From positions 186,001-250,000 of the forward strand of contig OZ255824.1 in assembly GCA_965277495.1 (NCBI GenBank): a stretch of 64,000 nucleotides of DNA, read 5' to 3'. The notes below the pieces were generated by a model. That model was not told the origin of the DNA, did not search any database, and worked only from the letters and a program-made list of their open reading frames with translations. Of the stretch, positions 40,541 through 49,315 are shown one piece after another. The DNA is from CAHJXG01 sp965277495. GTDB taxonomy: Bacteria; Pseudomonadota; Alphaproteobacteria; Acetobacterales; Acetobacteraceae. Position 1 is the stretch's first letter, and the number at the start of each line of letters is the position of its first letter. The position numbers and the translations under genes were made by a program.

Positions 40541-41215
40541 ATGGCTTCCCTGCTCACGACCCCATCGACCACCACGGCGCCGACGGCGGCCAGCGTCGCG
40601 CCCACCACCAAGTCCGCAGCACTGTCGTCGCTTACCGGCAATTACAATGACTTCTTGAAGTTGCTTATGACACAGCTTCAGAACCAGGACCCGACCAGCC
40701 CGATGGACACCAACCAGTTCACCAGCCAATTGGTGCAGTATTCCAGCGTCGAGCAGCAGATCAACACGAATGCGAGCCTGACGCAGCTCATCCAGCTCAC
40801 CCAGGGTGGTGAAATCCTGCAATCGTCGTCCCTGGTCGGCAAGCCAGTGACGGTCGCCTCGGACCATATTGCTCTGCAGGGCGGCAAGGGCACGGTGCAG
40901 TTCGATACCGCGACATCGCAGCCGGTCAGCATCGGCATCTACACGGATGCCGGGGTGAAACTGCGGGATGCGGCGATCACCAGCCAGCCGGGCCGCAATT
41001 CTTGGTCCTGGGACGGGAAGGACAGCCAAGGCAACGCCGTGCCGGACGGTTCCTACCGCACGGTCGCGACGACGCAGACCGGCGGCGCGACAAAGGATTT
41101 GCCGTTTACAATCAGCGGCGTAGCGACGGGAGTGCAGAAAACTGGCAACGCGCTGCAGGTTCAGCTTGGCGCGTTGAGCGTGGACCTTTCGGCGGTGCAG
41201 TCTTTGTCGCCGTAG
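40541..41215 (+). CDS. flgD: flagellar hook-assembly (capping) protein
   Basis: A 224-residue scaffold that caps the growing hook and folds FlgE subunits. The N-terminal motif is YNDFLKLLMTQLQNQDPTSP with NQFTSQLVQYSSVEQQ; the C-terminal part has the FlgD Ig-like domain (SWSWDGKDSQGNAVPDG). The ATG at 40541 follows GAAAGGACGTCGCAA. A 122-bp gap then holds the control region of the fliF operon. Confidence 0.9.
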   Translation: MASLLTTPSTTTAPTAASVAPTTKSAALSSLTGNYNDFLKLLMTQLQNQDPTSPMDTNQFTSQLVQYSSVEQQINTNASLTQLIQLTQGGEILQSSSLVGKPVTVASDHIALQGGKGTVQFDTATSQPVSIGIYTDAGVKLRDAAITSQPGRNSWSWDGKDSQGNAVPDGSYRTVATTQTGGATKDLPFTISGVATGVQKTGNALQVQLGALSVDLSAVQSLSP

Positions 41216-41235
41216 AGCAGCGGAAGCTCCGAACT

Positions 41236-41250
41236 CGGCAAGTTTTGCCG
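41236..41250. promoter_or_regulatory. palindrome upstream of fliF (FlbD/ftr-like site)
   Basis: CGGCAA-GTT-TTGCCG is a perfect 15-bp inverted repeat that extends to 21 bp with one mismatch (41233-41253). It lies about 90 bp before fliF and next to a CtrA-like box. Caulobacter fliF is controlled by FlbD at a palindromic ftr site, which makes this a candidate operator. A stem-loop ending flgD is the alternative, but no T tract follows. Confidence 0.5.
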
Positions 41251-41255
41251 GGTTG

Positions 41256-41270
41256 TTAACTCCTCGGTAA
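41256..41270 (+). promoter_or_regulatory. CtrA-box-like site upstream of fliF
   Basis: TTAA-CTCCTCG-GTAA: one perfect and one single-mismatch half-site with the exact 7-bp spacing of the CtrA consensus (TTAA-N7-TTAA). It sits about 70 bp before fliF, where CtrA would activate early flagellar genes. The ctrA gene itself is in this window at 57482-58276. Confidence 0.5.
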
Positions 41271-41337
41271 ACTTCTGCGCGCATTCTGCACGCATGACAC
41301 TCGCACTCAACCAAACCAAGCAAGGCGGGCAGCTCCG

Positions 41338-42921
41338 ATGAAGGCGCTGCTCGAAAGCTTAAGGTCGCTTGGTGCCCTGAAGCTTGGGGCGATGGCCGCG
41401 GTGACGCTTATATCGTTTGGCTTGCTAGCGTTTGTTGCGATGCGCGGCGGCGACGGGCCGATGGCGCTGCTTTATGCAGACCTCGAGCTGCGGGAAGCCG
41501 GCCAGGTCGTGGATCAGCTCGAGCGCGCCCGCATCCCTCACCAGCTCGACGCCGGCGGCACCCGCATCCTGGTTCCGGCTGACCAGGTGTCGCGTGCCCG
41601 GCTGCTGTTGGCCAAGGAGGGCCTGCCCTCCGGCGGCTCCATCGGCTACGAAATCTTTGATCGCGGGGACAGCCTGACGGCTACCGGCTTCCAGCAAGCC
41701 ATAAACCAAACGCGCGCCATGGAGGGAGAGCTATCCCGCACCATCCGCATGCTGCAAGGGGTCAGGGCGGCGCGGGTTCATCTGGTGTTGCCAAAACGCG
41801 AGCCCTTCGCCCGGGATCGGCAGGAAGCGCAAGCGAGCGTGGTGCTGACGATGGCCGGCGCTGCCCGGCTGGACCGGGAGGGCACCCAGGCGGTCCTAAA
41901 CCTGATTTCCGCCGCGGTGCCGGGCCTGCGCCCGCAGAACATCGCCATCGTCGACAGCCGGGGCAACTTGCTGGCCCGCGCCGGGCAACCAACCGGGGTG
42001 GCCGGCGGCGCGCAGACCGCGGACGACGTGAAGCGCGCATCCGAACTGCGGCTGGCCCGCGCTGTCGAGGAGATGCTGGAGCGTACGCTCGGCCCAGGCC
42101 GGGTCCGGGCAGAAGCCGCGATGGATCTGGATTTCGACCAGGTGCACGAGACGCAGGAGCGCTATGACCCGGACGGCCAGGTCGTTCGCAGCCAGCAGAG
42201 CACGACCGACAACAACCGTACGACCGAAGCCGCGGCGAGTGTTTCGGTGCAGAATAACCTGCCGAACGCGGATGCCGGCGCCAGCCCGTCCGGGTCGCAG
42301 GAACAGAAGCAGGAAGAGACGACCAACTACGAGATCGGCAAGACCGTCCGCACCCTGGTTCACGAGCAGCCGCAGCTACGCCGGATCAGCCTGGCTGTCA
42401 TGGTGGACGGCGCTGCGGTCCGCGGTCCCGATGGAACCGTGGCCTACGTCGAGCGCACGCCGGACGAGCTGGCGCGGATCGCCACGCTGGTGCGCAGCGC
42501 GATCGGCTTCAACGAGCAACGCGGCGACCGGGTCGAAGTCGTGAACATGCGCTTCGTCAGCGACGGCGACGGCCAGGAGGCGGCGGCCCCCAGTGGCTGG
42601 GCGCACTTCGAGAAGTCCGAGATGCTGCATATGGCGGAAACGGCGCTCCTGGCGCTCGGCGCGCTGCTCGTCCTGCTGTTCGTGCTGCGGCCCATGGTGC
42701 TGCGGCTGACGATGCAGCCGCCTGCCGCCCCGGTGGCGCTGCCGCTCGCCGGCGAAACGGCCGCCCTTAGTGCGCCAGCCGAGGAAGAATTGGTCCAGCT
42801 CGCCAACGTCGTGGGCGCAATGCGGATGGCGTCGATCCGCAAGGTATCGGAGCTGGTCGACAGCCATCCCGCGGAAAGCCTGGCGATGCTGCGTAGCTGG
42901 ATCACGCCGGAGGGGAGCTAG
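41338..42921 (+). CDS. fliF: flagellar MS-ring protein
   Basis: A 527-residue inner-membrane ring protein. A membrane segment near residues 17-38 (MAAVTLISFGLLAFVAM) is followed by YscJ/FliF folds with ARIPHQLDAGGTRILVPADQ and RAMEGELSRTIRMLQGVRAAR (21 residues; core EGELSRTI). The second helix (MAETALLALGALLVLLFVLRP) is near residue 440, and the FliG-binding tail closes the protein (KVSELVDSHPAESLAMLRSW). First gene of the fliF-fliG-fliH-fliN-flbD-flhA operon. Upstream lie the CtrA-like box and palindrome. Confidence 0.94.
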   Translation: MKALLESLRSLGALKLGAMAAVTLISFGLLAFVAMRGGDGPMALLYADLELREAGQVVDQLERARIPHQLDAGGTRILVPADQVSRARLLLAKEGLPSGGSIGYEIFDRGDSLTATGFQQAINQTRAMEGELSRTIRMLQGVRAARVHLVLPKREPFARDRQEAQASVVLTMAGAARLDREGTQAVLNLISAAVPGLRPQNIAIVDSRGNLLARAGQPTGVAGGAQTADDVKRASELRLARAVEEMLERTLGPGRVRAEAAMDLDFDQVHETQERYDPDGQVVRSQQSTTDNNRTTEAAASVSVQNNLPNADAGASPSGSQEQKQEETTNYEIGKTVRTLVHEQPQLRRISLAVMVDGAAVRGPDGTVAYVERTPDELARIATLVRSAIGFNEQRGDRVEVVNMRFVSDGDGQEAAAPSGWAHFEKSEMLHMAETALLALGALLVLLFVLRPMVLRLTMQPPAAPVALPLAGETAALSAPAEEELVQLANVVGAMRMASIRKVSELVDSHPAESLAMLRSWITPEGS

Positions 42922-42923
42922 CA

Positions 42924-43937
42924 ATGGTCGCCATCACGACACTGAGTTCGATCACCGGACGCCAGAAGGCTGCGATATTGATGCTCGCCTTGGGCGATGC
43001 CCAGAGCGCCAAGCTGCTCGGCGCCTTGCACGCCGACGAGATCAGGGACGTGACGACCACGATGGCGCAGCTCGGCAGCGTGCAGGCGTCCGTCGTGGAG
43101 GAGCTTTGCGCCGAGTTCACCGGCAACATCGGCCAGCAGGGCGGGCTGATGGGCAGCCTGGAAACCACGGAGCGCTTGCTGCACCGGGCTTTGCCGGCGG
43201 ACCGTGCGGCGCAGATGATGGAAGAAATACGTGGCCCGGCCGGACGGACCATGTGGGACAAGCTGGGCAACGTGAACGAGGCGGTGCTCGCCAACTATTT
43301 GAAGAACGAATATCCGCAGACCGTCGCGGTCGTGCTGTCCAAGGTTCGGGCGGAGCATGCGGGCCGGGTCTTGATCCTGCTGCCCGACAGCTTCGCCATC
43401 GAGGTCATCATGCGCATGCTGCGGATGGAAAGCGTGCAGCGGGACGTGCTGGACGGAGTCGAGCAGACGCTGCGGTCGGAGTTCATGCCGAACCTCGCGA
43501 GCACCAGCCGGCGCGATAGCCACGAGATGATGGCGGATATCTTCAACAGCCTGGACCGCCAGAGTGAGGCCCGGTTCGTCACGGCGCTTGAGGAGCGCAA
43601 CCGTGAGGCGGCGGACCGGATCAAGGCGTTGATGTTCACCTTCGACGACCTGCAGCGCCTGACGCCGTCCAACGTGCAATCGCTGCTGCGCTCGGTCGAC
43701 AAGACCAAGCTTCCGCTGGCGCTGAAAGGCGCGTCGGACAAGCTGCGCGACCTGTTCTTCGGCAATTTGTCGGAACGCGCCGGCAAGATGCTGCGGGAAG
43801 ATATCGAGGCGCTGGGGCCGGTGAAGCTGCGCGATGTCGACGAGGCGCAGGCGGCCATTGTGACGATGGCCAAGGACCTGGCGTCCCAGGGCGTGATCGA
43901 AATCAGCGAAGGCAAGAACGACGAGATGGTGCTCTGA
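42924..43937 (+). CDS. fliG: flagellar motor switch protein FliG
   Basis: A 337-residue rotor protein joining the MS ring to the C ring and contacting the stator. The N-terminal domain has GRQKAAILMLALGD, the middle domain has NEYPQTVAVVLSKVRAEHAG, and the C-terminal motor domain has the charged helix RSVDKTKLPLALKGASDKLR (Arg, Asp, Lys torque residues). GGAGGGGAG lies 6 bp before the ATG. It overlaps the FliH-like gene by one base. Confidence 0.94.
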   Translation: MVAITTLSSITGRQKAAILMLALGDAQSAKLLGALHADEIRDVTTTMAQLGSVQASVVEELCAEFTGNIGQQGGLMGSLETTERLLHRALPADRAAQMMEEIRGPAGRTMWDKLGNVNEAVLANYLKNEYPQTVAVVLSKVRAEHAGRVLILLPDSFAIEVIMRMLRMESVQRDVLDGVEQTLRSEFMPNLASTSRRDSHEMMADIFNSLDRQSEARFVTALEERNREAADRIKALMFTFDDLQRLTPSNVQSLLRSVDKTKLPLALKGASDKLRDLFFGNLSERAGKMLREDIEALGPVKLRDVDEAQAAIVTMAKDLASQGVIEISEGKNDEMVL

Positions 43938-44608
43938 TGATGGACGGCATGGCTTCCCGCTTCGTCGGTATCCTGTATGCCGAGGATTTTGACGATCCGG
44001 ATCTGGCGCCGCTGCCCGAACCTATGCCAGCAGCGCCGAGCTTCACCTTAGGCGAGCTCGAAGCGGCCCAGCAAACGGCGTGCGCCGAGGCGGTTCAGGC
44101 CGCGCGGGCCGAATGGGAACAATCGGCGCTGCATAGCCGGACTCAGTCATTGATCACCATCTCCGCTTCCCTCGCCGAAGCGCAGCAGGAAGCGGGTGCC
44201 CTGGCCGACACGGTCGCCGACGGCGTCGCCCGGACGATCCTGTCCATGGTGTCCGGGCTGCTGCCCGACCTATGCGCCCGGCATGGCGGGGCCGAGGTGC
44301 GCGCCCTGCTCCGGCACCTGCTGCCGACGCTCGCGCAACAGCCACGGATAGCCGTGCGCGTAAATGCGGCCGTCCTCGACGACGTGCGTGGCGACTTGGC
44401 CTTGCTTGATGAGGACGTGGCGGCTTGCGTCGTGCTCACCGCCGCCCCGCTGCTGCCCGGCGATGCCCGCGTGAGCTGGACGGACGGATCGCTCGTCCGC
44501 GACCAGGCCGCAATGAGCGCTGCGGTTGCTGCTGCGCTGGCTGAACTCGGCTTGCTGGAACCCGTAGCTGCCCGAAATGACCGTAGGAGTATGGCTTTTG
44601 CCGAATAG
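43937..44608 (+). CDS. fliH: FliH-like flagellar export regulator
   Basis: A 223-residue protein with an acidic N-terminus, a coiled-coil-rich middle (LGELEAAQQTACAEAVQAAR) and a C-terminal FliH/HrpE-like domain. FliH sequences are poorly conserved; placement between fliG and fliN, as in Caulobacter (where it was called FlbE), is the main support. It would bind FliI and control its ATPase at the export gate. Start overlaps the fliG stop; an ATG at 43940 is also possible. Confidence 0.72.
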   Translation: MMDGMASRFVGILYAEDFDDPDLAPLPEPMPAAPSFTLGELEAAQQTACAEAVQAARAEWEQSALHSRTQSLITISASLAEAQQEAGALADTVADGVARTILSMVSGLLPDLCARHGGAEVRALLRHLLPTLAQQPRIAVRVNAAVLDDVRGDLALLDEDVAACVVLTAAPLLPGDARVSWTDGSLVRDQAAMSAAVAAALAELGLLEPVAARNDRRSMAFAE

Positions 44609-44609
44609 C

Positions 44610-44915
44610 ATGGAATTAGCAGACCTCGCCGAGGCCGGCCCGAGCGAGACCGCGCCCTCCCGCACGCCTCGGGACCTCGAGGCCGTCTATGACATCCCCG
44701 TAACCGTCAGCGCCGTGCTCGGCAAGGCGACGATGCAGGTCAGCCAGCTCCTGAAGCTCGGCCGCGGCGCCGTCGTCGAGCTGGACCGCAAGCTGGGCGA
44801 GGCCATCGACATCTATGTCAACAACCGGCTGGTCGCACGGGGCGAGGTCGTCATGGTCGACGAGACCCGGTTGGGCGTGACGATGACCGAAATCGTCAAA
44901 GCCGACCGGGCCTGA
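44610..44915 (+). CDS. fliN: flagellar motor switch protein FliN
   Basis: A 101-residue SpoA-domain protein of the C ring. YDIPVTVSAVLGKATMQVSQLLKLGRGAVVELD spans residues about 31-63, with the core LLKLGRGAVVELD; IDIYVNNRLVARGEVVMVD and RLGVTMTEIV follow. Binds FliM and helps set rotation direction. The ATG at 44610 is preferred; an upstream ATG at 44577 would run into fliH. No fliM is in the window. Confidence 0.92.
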   Translation: MELADLAEAGPSETAPSRTPRDLEAVYDIPVTVSAVLGKATMQVSQLLKLGRGAVVELDRKLGEAIDIYVNNRLVARGEVVMVDETRLGVTMTEIVKADRA

Positions 44916-44921
44916 CCGGAC

Positions 44922-46265
44922 ATGCACGTCCTGATCATCGGCTCCCTCGGCGGCGAACTGGGCAAGGCCGCGCGCATCGCCAGTGCCCGCGGCGCCAAGC
45001 TGCACCAGGCGGATGACGACCGCAGCGCGCTGGCGCAGCTCCGCGCCGACGCAAAGGTGGATCTGCTGCTGGTGGAATTGCCGCACGACATCGGCGCGCT
45101 GGTGCGGTCGCTGGCTGCTGAACGCATCGTGGTCCCCGTCGTCGTCTGCGGCACGGACTCTGACGCACCGGCGGCGGTGCGGGCCATACGCGACGGCGCG
45201 CGCGAGTTCCTGCCGTTGCCACCCGATCCCGAGCTGATTGCCGCCATCCTCGAAGCGGCATCGGGGGAGACCCACGCCATGATCGCCCGCGACCCGGCCA
45301 TGCTGGCCGCCGTCCGGCGCGCGGAACAGGTGGCGGCGTCCGAGGCCTCGGTCCTTATCACCGGCGAGTCGGGCACCGGCAAGGAGGTGCTGGCGCGCCA
45401 TATCCACCGGCGCTCCCGCCGGGCGGCCGGGCCGTTCGTGGCGCTGAACTGCGCGGCGATCCCCGAGAACCTCCTGGAAAGCGAGATGTTCGGCCATGAG
45501 CGCGGCGCGTTCAGCGGCGCCATCGCCCGCCGCGCCGGCAAGTTCGAGGCGGCGGAGGGCGGCACATTGCTGCTCGATGAAATCAGCGAGATGGACGTCC
45601 GCCTGCAGGCGAAACTGCTGCGTGTGATCCAGGAACGGGAGATCGACCGTTTGGGAGGCACGGCGCCAGTGCGGGTGAACGTCCGCATCCTCGCCACCAG
45701 CAACCGCGACCTCGTGGCCGAGATGGCTGCCGGGCGGTTCCGCGACGACCTGTATTTCCGGCTGAATGTCGTCAGCCTGCGCATTCCGTCCCTGCGCGAG
45801 CGTCCCGGCGACATTGCGGCGCTCGCCGATCACTATGCGCGCCGCTATGCGGACGTGAACGGCATGCCGCTGCGTCCGCTGTCCCAAGGCGCCCACGCGT
45901 TGCTGTCCGCTCATGGCTGGCGCGGCAACGTACGGGAACTGGAGAATACCGTGCATCGCGCCGTGTTGCTGGCCGCGGGCGACGAGATCGGCGTGGAGGC
46001 GATTGAACTGGCGCCGGGCGCCGGCGGCTCAGTTCAGGCCGCGCAACTGGCGGCTGCCCGGCCTGCGCCCGGCATTTCTGGATTGGTCGGTCGGACCATG
46101 GATGAGGTCGAGCGCGGCCTTATCCTTGAAACCCTCAGCCATACGCTCGGCAACCGCACCCACGCGGCGACCATTCTCGGCATTTCCATCCGCGCGCTGC
46201 GCAATAAGCTGCGAGACTATGCCCAGGCGGGCGCGGCGGTGACGCCTCCGGGCGCGTTGGCTTAA
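44922..46265 (+). CDS. flbD: FlbD-type sigma-54 activator of late flagellar genes
   Basis: A 447-residue NtrC-family protein. Residues 1-115 are a divergent receiver domain with Glu52 where FlbD of Caulobacter has the phospho-acceptor Asp52, and without the usual acidic pocket. The AAA+ domain has GESGTGKE, GAFSGA instead of GAFTGA in the sigma-54-contacting loop, LLLDEISEMD and LNVVSLRIPSLRERPGD. The C-terminal Fis-type helix-turn-helix is THAATILGISIRALRNKL. It would activate flgE, fliK and other late genes and perhaps regulate fliF. Located last before flhA in the operon. Confidence 0.92.
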   Translation: MHVLIIGSLGGELGKAARIASARGAKLHQADDDRSALAQLRADAKVDLLLVELPHDIGALVRSLAAERIVVPVVVCGTDSDAPAAVRAIRDGAREFLPLPPDPELIAAILEAASGETHAMIARDPAMLAAVRRAEQVAASEASVLITGESGTGKEVLARHIHRRSRRAAGPFVALNCAAIPENLLESEMFGHERGAFSGAIARRAGKFEAAEGGTLLLDEISEMDVRLQAKLLRVIQEREIDRLGGTAPVRVNVRILATSNRDLVAEMAAGRFRDDLYFRLNVVSLRIPSLRERPGDIAALADHYARRYADVNGMPLRPLSQGAHALLSAHGWRGNVRELENTVHRAVLLAAGDEIGVEAIELAPGAGGSVQAAQLAAARPAPGISGLVGRTMDEVERGLILETLSHTLGNRTHAATILGISIRALRNKLRDYAQAGAAVTPPGALA

Positions 46266-46268
46266 GGC

Positions 46269-48344
46269 ATGGCAATGACGCTCACGCTTGGCGGTGTCGG
46301 CCAGCAGATGCGGCGTTATGCGCCCGGCAGCGACGTCGGCTTGGCGCTCGGCATGCTGGCCCTGCTCGCGGTGCTGGTGGTACCGTTGCCGACGGCCTTG
46401 CTGGACGTAGGCCTGGCGCTCTCGATCACGGGGTCCGTGCTGGTGCTGATGGTCGCAATGTTCCTCAGCCGCCCGCTGGACTTCACCAGCTTTCCCACGC
46501 TGCTGCTGCTCACGACTTTGCTGCGGCTGTCATTGAACGTCGCCACCACACGGCTGATCCTGTCGCACGGCAACGAGGGCTCATCGGCGGCAGGGCACGT
46601 AGTCCAGGCGTTCGGCGGCTTCCTGATGGGCGGCGACGTGGTGATCGGCGTCATCCTGTTCGCGATCCTGCTGGTCGTGAACTTCATGGTGATCACCAAG
46701 GGATCGGGCCGGATCGCAGAGGTGGCGGCGCGGTTCAGCCTCGATGCGATGCCGGGCAAGCAGATGGCGATCGACTCGGACCTGTCTTCCGGCTTGATCG
46801 ACGAAGGAAAAGCTCGGCTGCGTCGGCGCGAACTGGAAGAGGAGAGTGGCTTTTACGGCGCGATGGATGGCGCAGCCAAGTTCGTCCGGGGCGACGCGAT
46901 TGCCGGGCTGCTGATCACCGTGATCAACATCTTCGGCGGGCTGGCAATCGGCCTGCTGCGCCACGGCATGCCCTTCTCCGAGGCCGCAGCCACGTTCACG
47001 ACGCTCACTGTCGGCGACGGCCTGGTGTCGCAGATTCCGGCGCTGCTGGTCTCCACCGCGGCCGGCATCGTCGTGACCAAGGGCGGCGTCGAGGGGCCGG
47101 CCGACGCGGCGTTGGTTCGGCAATTAGGCGGCAGCCCGAAGCCATTGGCGCTCGCGAGCGGAGCCGCAGCCGTGTTGGCGCTGTTGCCCGGCCTGCCTGC
47201 CCTGCCCTTCTTGGCGCTGGCGGGCTTGGCCGGCAGTGCGGCCTGGATGCGGTACCGTCATCCCGTGATTGAGCAAAGCGCCGAAACAGTCATCCCAGAC
47301 GCGCCGTCTGAGCCGCCGATCGCCGACTCGCTGCGTATCGACGCGATCCGGCTTGAACTTGGCTATGGCCTGCTCTCCCTGGCCGGCGGGGACGCTCCGC
47401 GGCTCACCGAGCAGATCAAGGGACTGCGCCGGTCGATTGCCGCGGAAATGGGCTTCGTGCTGCCCCCGGTTCGCATACAGGACAATTTGCAGCTTGGCGC
47501 GGAGGCCTACTCCATCCGGCTCAAGGAGATCGAGGCGGCACGAGGCGAGCTGCGCCCGACCATGCTGCTGGCAATGGACCCGGCGGGCGGGATTCCCGAC
47601 CTGCCGGGCGAACGCACCACCGAGCCTGCCTTCGGCCTGCCCGCCCTGTGGATCGATGCGACCCGGCGGGAGGAAGCGGTTTTCCGCGGCTGCACCGTCG
47701 TCGACCCAGCAAGCGTGCTCACGACCCACTTGACCGAGGTCATCCGAGAGACGATGGCTGAGCTGCTGTCCTATGCTGAAACCGCCAAGCTGCTGGACGA
47801 ATTGCCGCGCGAGCAGCAGAAACTCGTGGCCGAGCTGGTTCCGGCGCATATGTCCATCGGCGGCATTCAGCGGGTTCTGCAGGCTTTGCTCGCTGAGCGC
47901 GTTTCCTTGCGGGACCTCCCGACGATCTTGGAGGGTATCCATGAGGCTTGCGGTGGCCAGCTTCGCGCGATCCCCGCCATCACCGGCCATGTCCGTGGGC
48001 GCCTGGCTCGGCAAATCAGCGATAGCAATACCGGGCCGGCTGGTTACATCCCCCTGATAACGTTGTCGTCCGAGTGGGAAGCCGCATTCGCCGACAGCCT
48101 GGTTGGCCCACCGGAGGATCGGCAGCTCGCCATCGCGCCGTCCCGGCTGGGCGAGTTCATGCAGCGCTTCCGCATCGTGTTCGAGGCTGCGGCGGCAACG
48201 GGCGAGTCGCCGGTCCTGCTCTGCTCCGGCGCCATCCGCGCCCACGTTCGTGCGATCGTCGAGCGGTTGCGGCCCGCAACCCCCGTGCTGGCTCAGGCTG
48301 AGATCTTCCCGCGGGCACGAATCCGGACGATCGGAACGATCTGA
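46269..48344 (+). CDS. flhA: flagellar export gate protein FlhA
   Basis: A 691-residue protein of the type III export gate. The N-terminal half has about eight membrane segments, with the conserved cytoplasmic FHIPEP-type loop (ARFSLDAMPGKQMAIDSDLSSG, core AMPGKQMAIDSDL). The C-terminal cytosolic half (about residues 340-690) binds chaperone-substrate complexes. Two ATGs (46269 and 46275) are possible. It lies 3 bp after flbD. The gap of 62 bp to flhF suggests a processing point or separate promoter. Confidence 0.95.
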   Translation: MAMTLTLGGVGQQMRRYAPGSDVGLALGMLALLAVLVVPLPTALLDVGLALSITGSVLVLMVAMFLSRPLDFTSFPTLLLLTTLLRLSLNVATTRLILSHGNEGSSAAGHVVQAFGGFLMGGDVVIGVILFAILLVVNFMVITKGSGRIAEVAARFSLDAMPGKQMAIDSDLSSGLIDEGKARLRRRELEEESGFYGAMDGAAKFVRGDAIAGLLITVINIFGGLAIGLLRHGMPFSEAAATFTTLTVGDGLVSQIPALLVSTAAGIVVTKGGVEGPADAALVRQLGGSPKPLALASGAAAVLALLPGLPALPFLALAGLAGSAAWMRYRHPVIEQSAETVIPDAPSEPPIADSLRIDAIRLELGYGLLSLAGGDAPRLTEQIKGLRRSIAAEMGFVLPPVRIQDNLQLGAEAYSIRLKEIEAARGELRPTMLLAMDPAGGIPDLPGERTTEPAFGLPALWIDATRREEAVFRGCTVVDPASVLTTHLTEVIRETMAELLSYAETAKLLDELPREQQKLVAELVPAHMSIGGIQRVLQALLAERVSLRDLPTILEGIHEACGGQLRAIPAITGHVRGRLARQISDSNTGPAGYIPLITLSSEWEAAFADSLVGPPEDRQLAIAPSRLGEFMQRFRIVFEAAAATGESPVLLCSGAIRAHVRAIVERLRPATPVLAQAEIFPRARIRTIGTI

Positions 48345-48406
48345 TGGGGAAGCAAGAGTTCCTGCCCATTAACGTCCAAGCAACATCTTTCCCGTAATCT
48401 GTCCCC

Positions 48407-49315
48407 ATGCGCCTCAAGCTTTACCGAGCGTCGGACATGACTACGGCGATGGCGCTGGTTCGGAGCAATCTGGGGCCAGATGCGCTGATCCTCTCGACGC
48501 GTCGGGTTGGCGACGGCGTGGAAGTCACGGCAGCGCTGGATCAGCCATCAAACGAGCCCGCGCCGTTGCCGCTCGACACCGGGCGCAATGCGGCATTGAG
48601 CTGGCATGGCGTCCCGTCCAAACTGATTGACGCGCTGGCGCCGGGTCCGCTGGTTGATTGCCTGCCCAGTGCGCTGGCATTCGGCACGTTGCCAGCCGCC
48701 GGTACCGCGCCCCTGCTGCTTGCCGGGCCGCCCGGCGCCGGCAAGACTTTGACGACCGCAAAACTGGCTACCCGCATGGTGATGGCCGGCCAAGCGCCGC
48801 TGGTCGTGACCGCCGATGGCCAACGCGCCGGAGCGCCCGAACAGCTCGCGGCCTATACCCGGCTGCTGGGCCTGACGCTTGTGGTCGCCAGCGCCCCATC
48901 GCCGCTCAGCCGCGCCCTGGCCCGCCGCCAGGAAGGTGCGCCGGTGCTGATCGACACGCCCGGTCTCGATCCGTTCGATCCTTCTGCCCGCGATGAACTG
49001 GTAAGCCTCGCCACGACAGCGAACGCCGTGACCGTATTAGCCCTGCCTGCCGGGCTCGATCCGGCCGAAGCGCAGGAGCTTGCGGACGCCTTCATCCAGG
49101 CCGGCGCAACCTTGCTGATTGCCACCCGGCTGGACCTATGCCGCCGCCTTGGGGGTGTGCTGGCTGCGGCTTCCGCAGGGTTGACGATGACCGAGGCCGG
49201 GGTTGGCTCGGGAGCGGCCAACGGACTGCGGCCGCTCACTCCCGAGTTCCTCGCCGACCGCCTGATGATACCGTTGGGCGCCCATTCCCCTGGCTCGTTT
49301 CAGGACGTTGCATGA
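48407..49315 (+). CDS. flhF: FlhF-like SRP-type GTPase
   Basis: A 302-residue protein that positions the flagellum at the pole. MRLKLYRASDMTTAMALVRSN and LGPDALILSTRRVGDGVEV are typical FlhF openings. The G1 loop is LLLAGPPGAGKTLTTAKLATR, with a G2/G3-like VVTADGQRAG and LIDTPGLDP. It is shorter than classical FlhF, which lowers confidence in GTPase activity. It overlaps the MinD-like gene by four bases. Confidence 0.8.
   Translation: MRLKLYRASDMTTAMALVRSNLGPDALILSTRRVGDGVEVTAALDQPSNEPAPLPLDTGRNAALSWHGVPSKLIDALAPGPLVDCLPSALAFGTLPAAGTAPLLLAGPPGAGKTLTTAKLATRMVMAGQAPLVVTADGQRAGAPEQLAAYTRLLGLTLVVASAPSPLSRALARRQEGAPVLIDTPGLDPFDPSARDELVSLATTANAVTVLALPAGLDPAEAQELADAFIQAGATLLIATRLDLCRRLGGVLAAASAGLTMTEAGVGSGAANGLRPLTPEFLADRLMIPLGAHSPGSFQDVA

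Noticed and set aside
41233..41253. Palindrome before fliF as an intrinsic terminator of flgD
   Set aside because: The stem is short, the loop is only three bases and no T tract follows; a regulatory site fits better, though not excluded.
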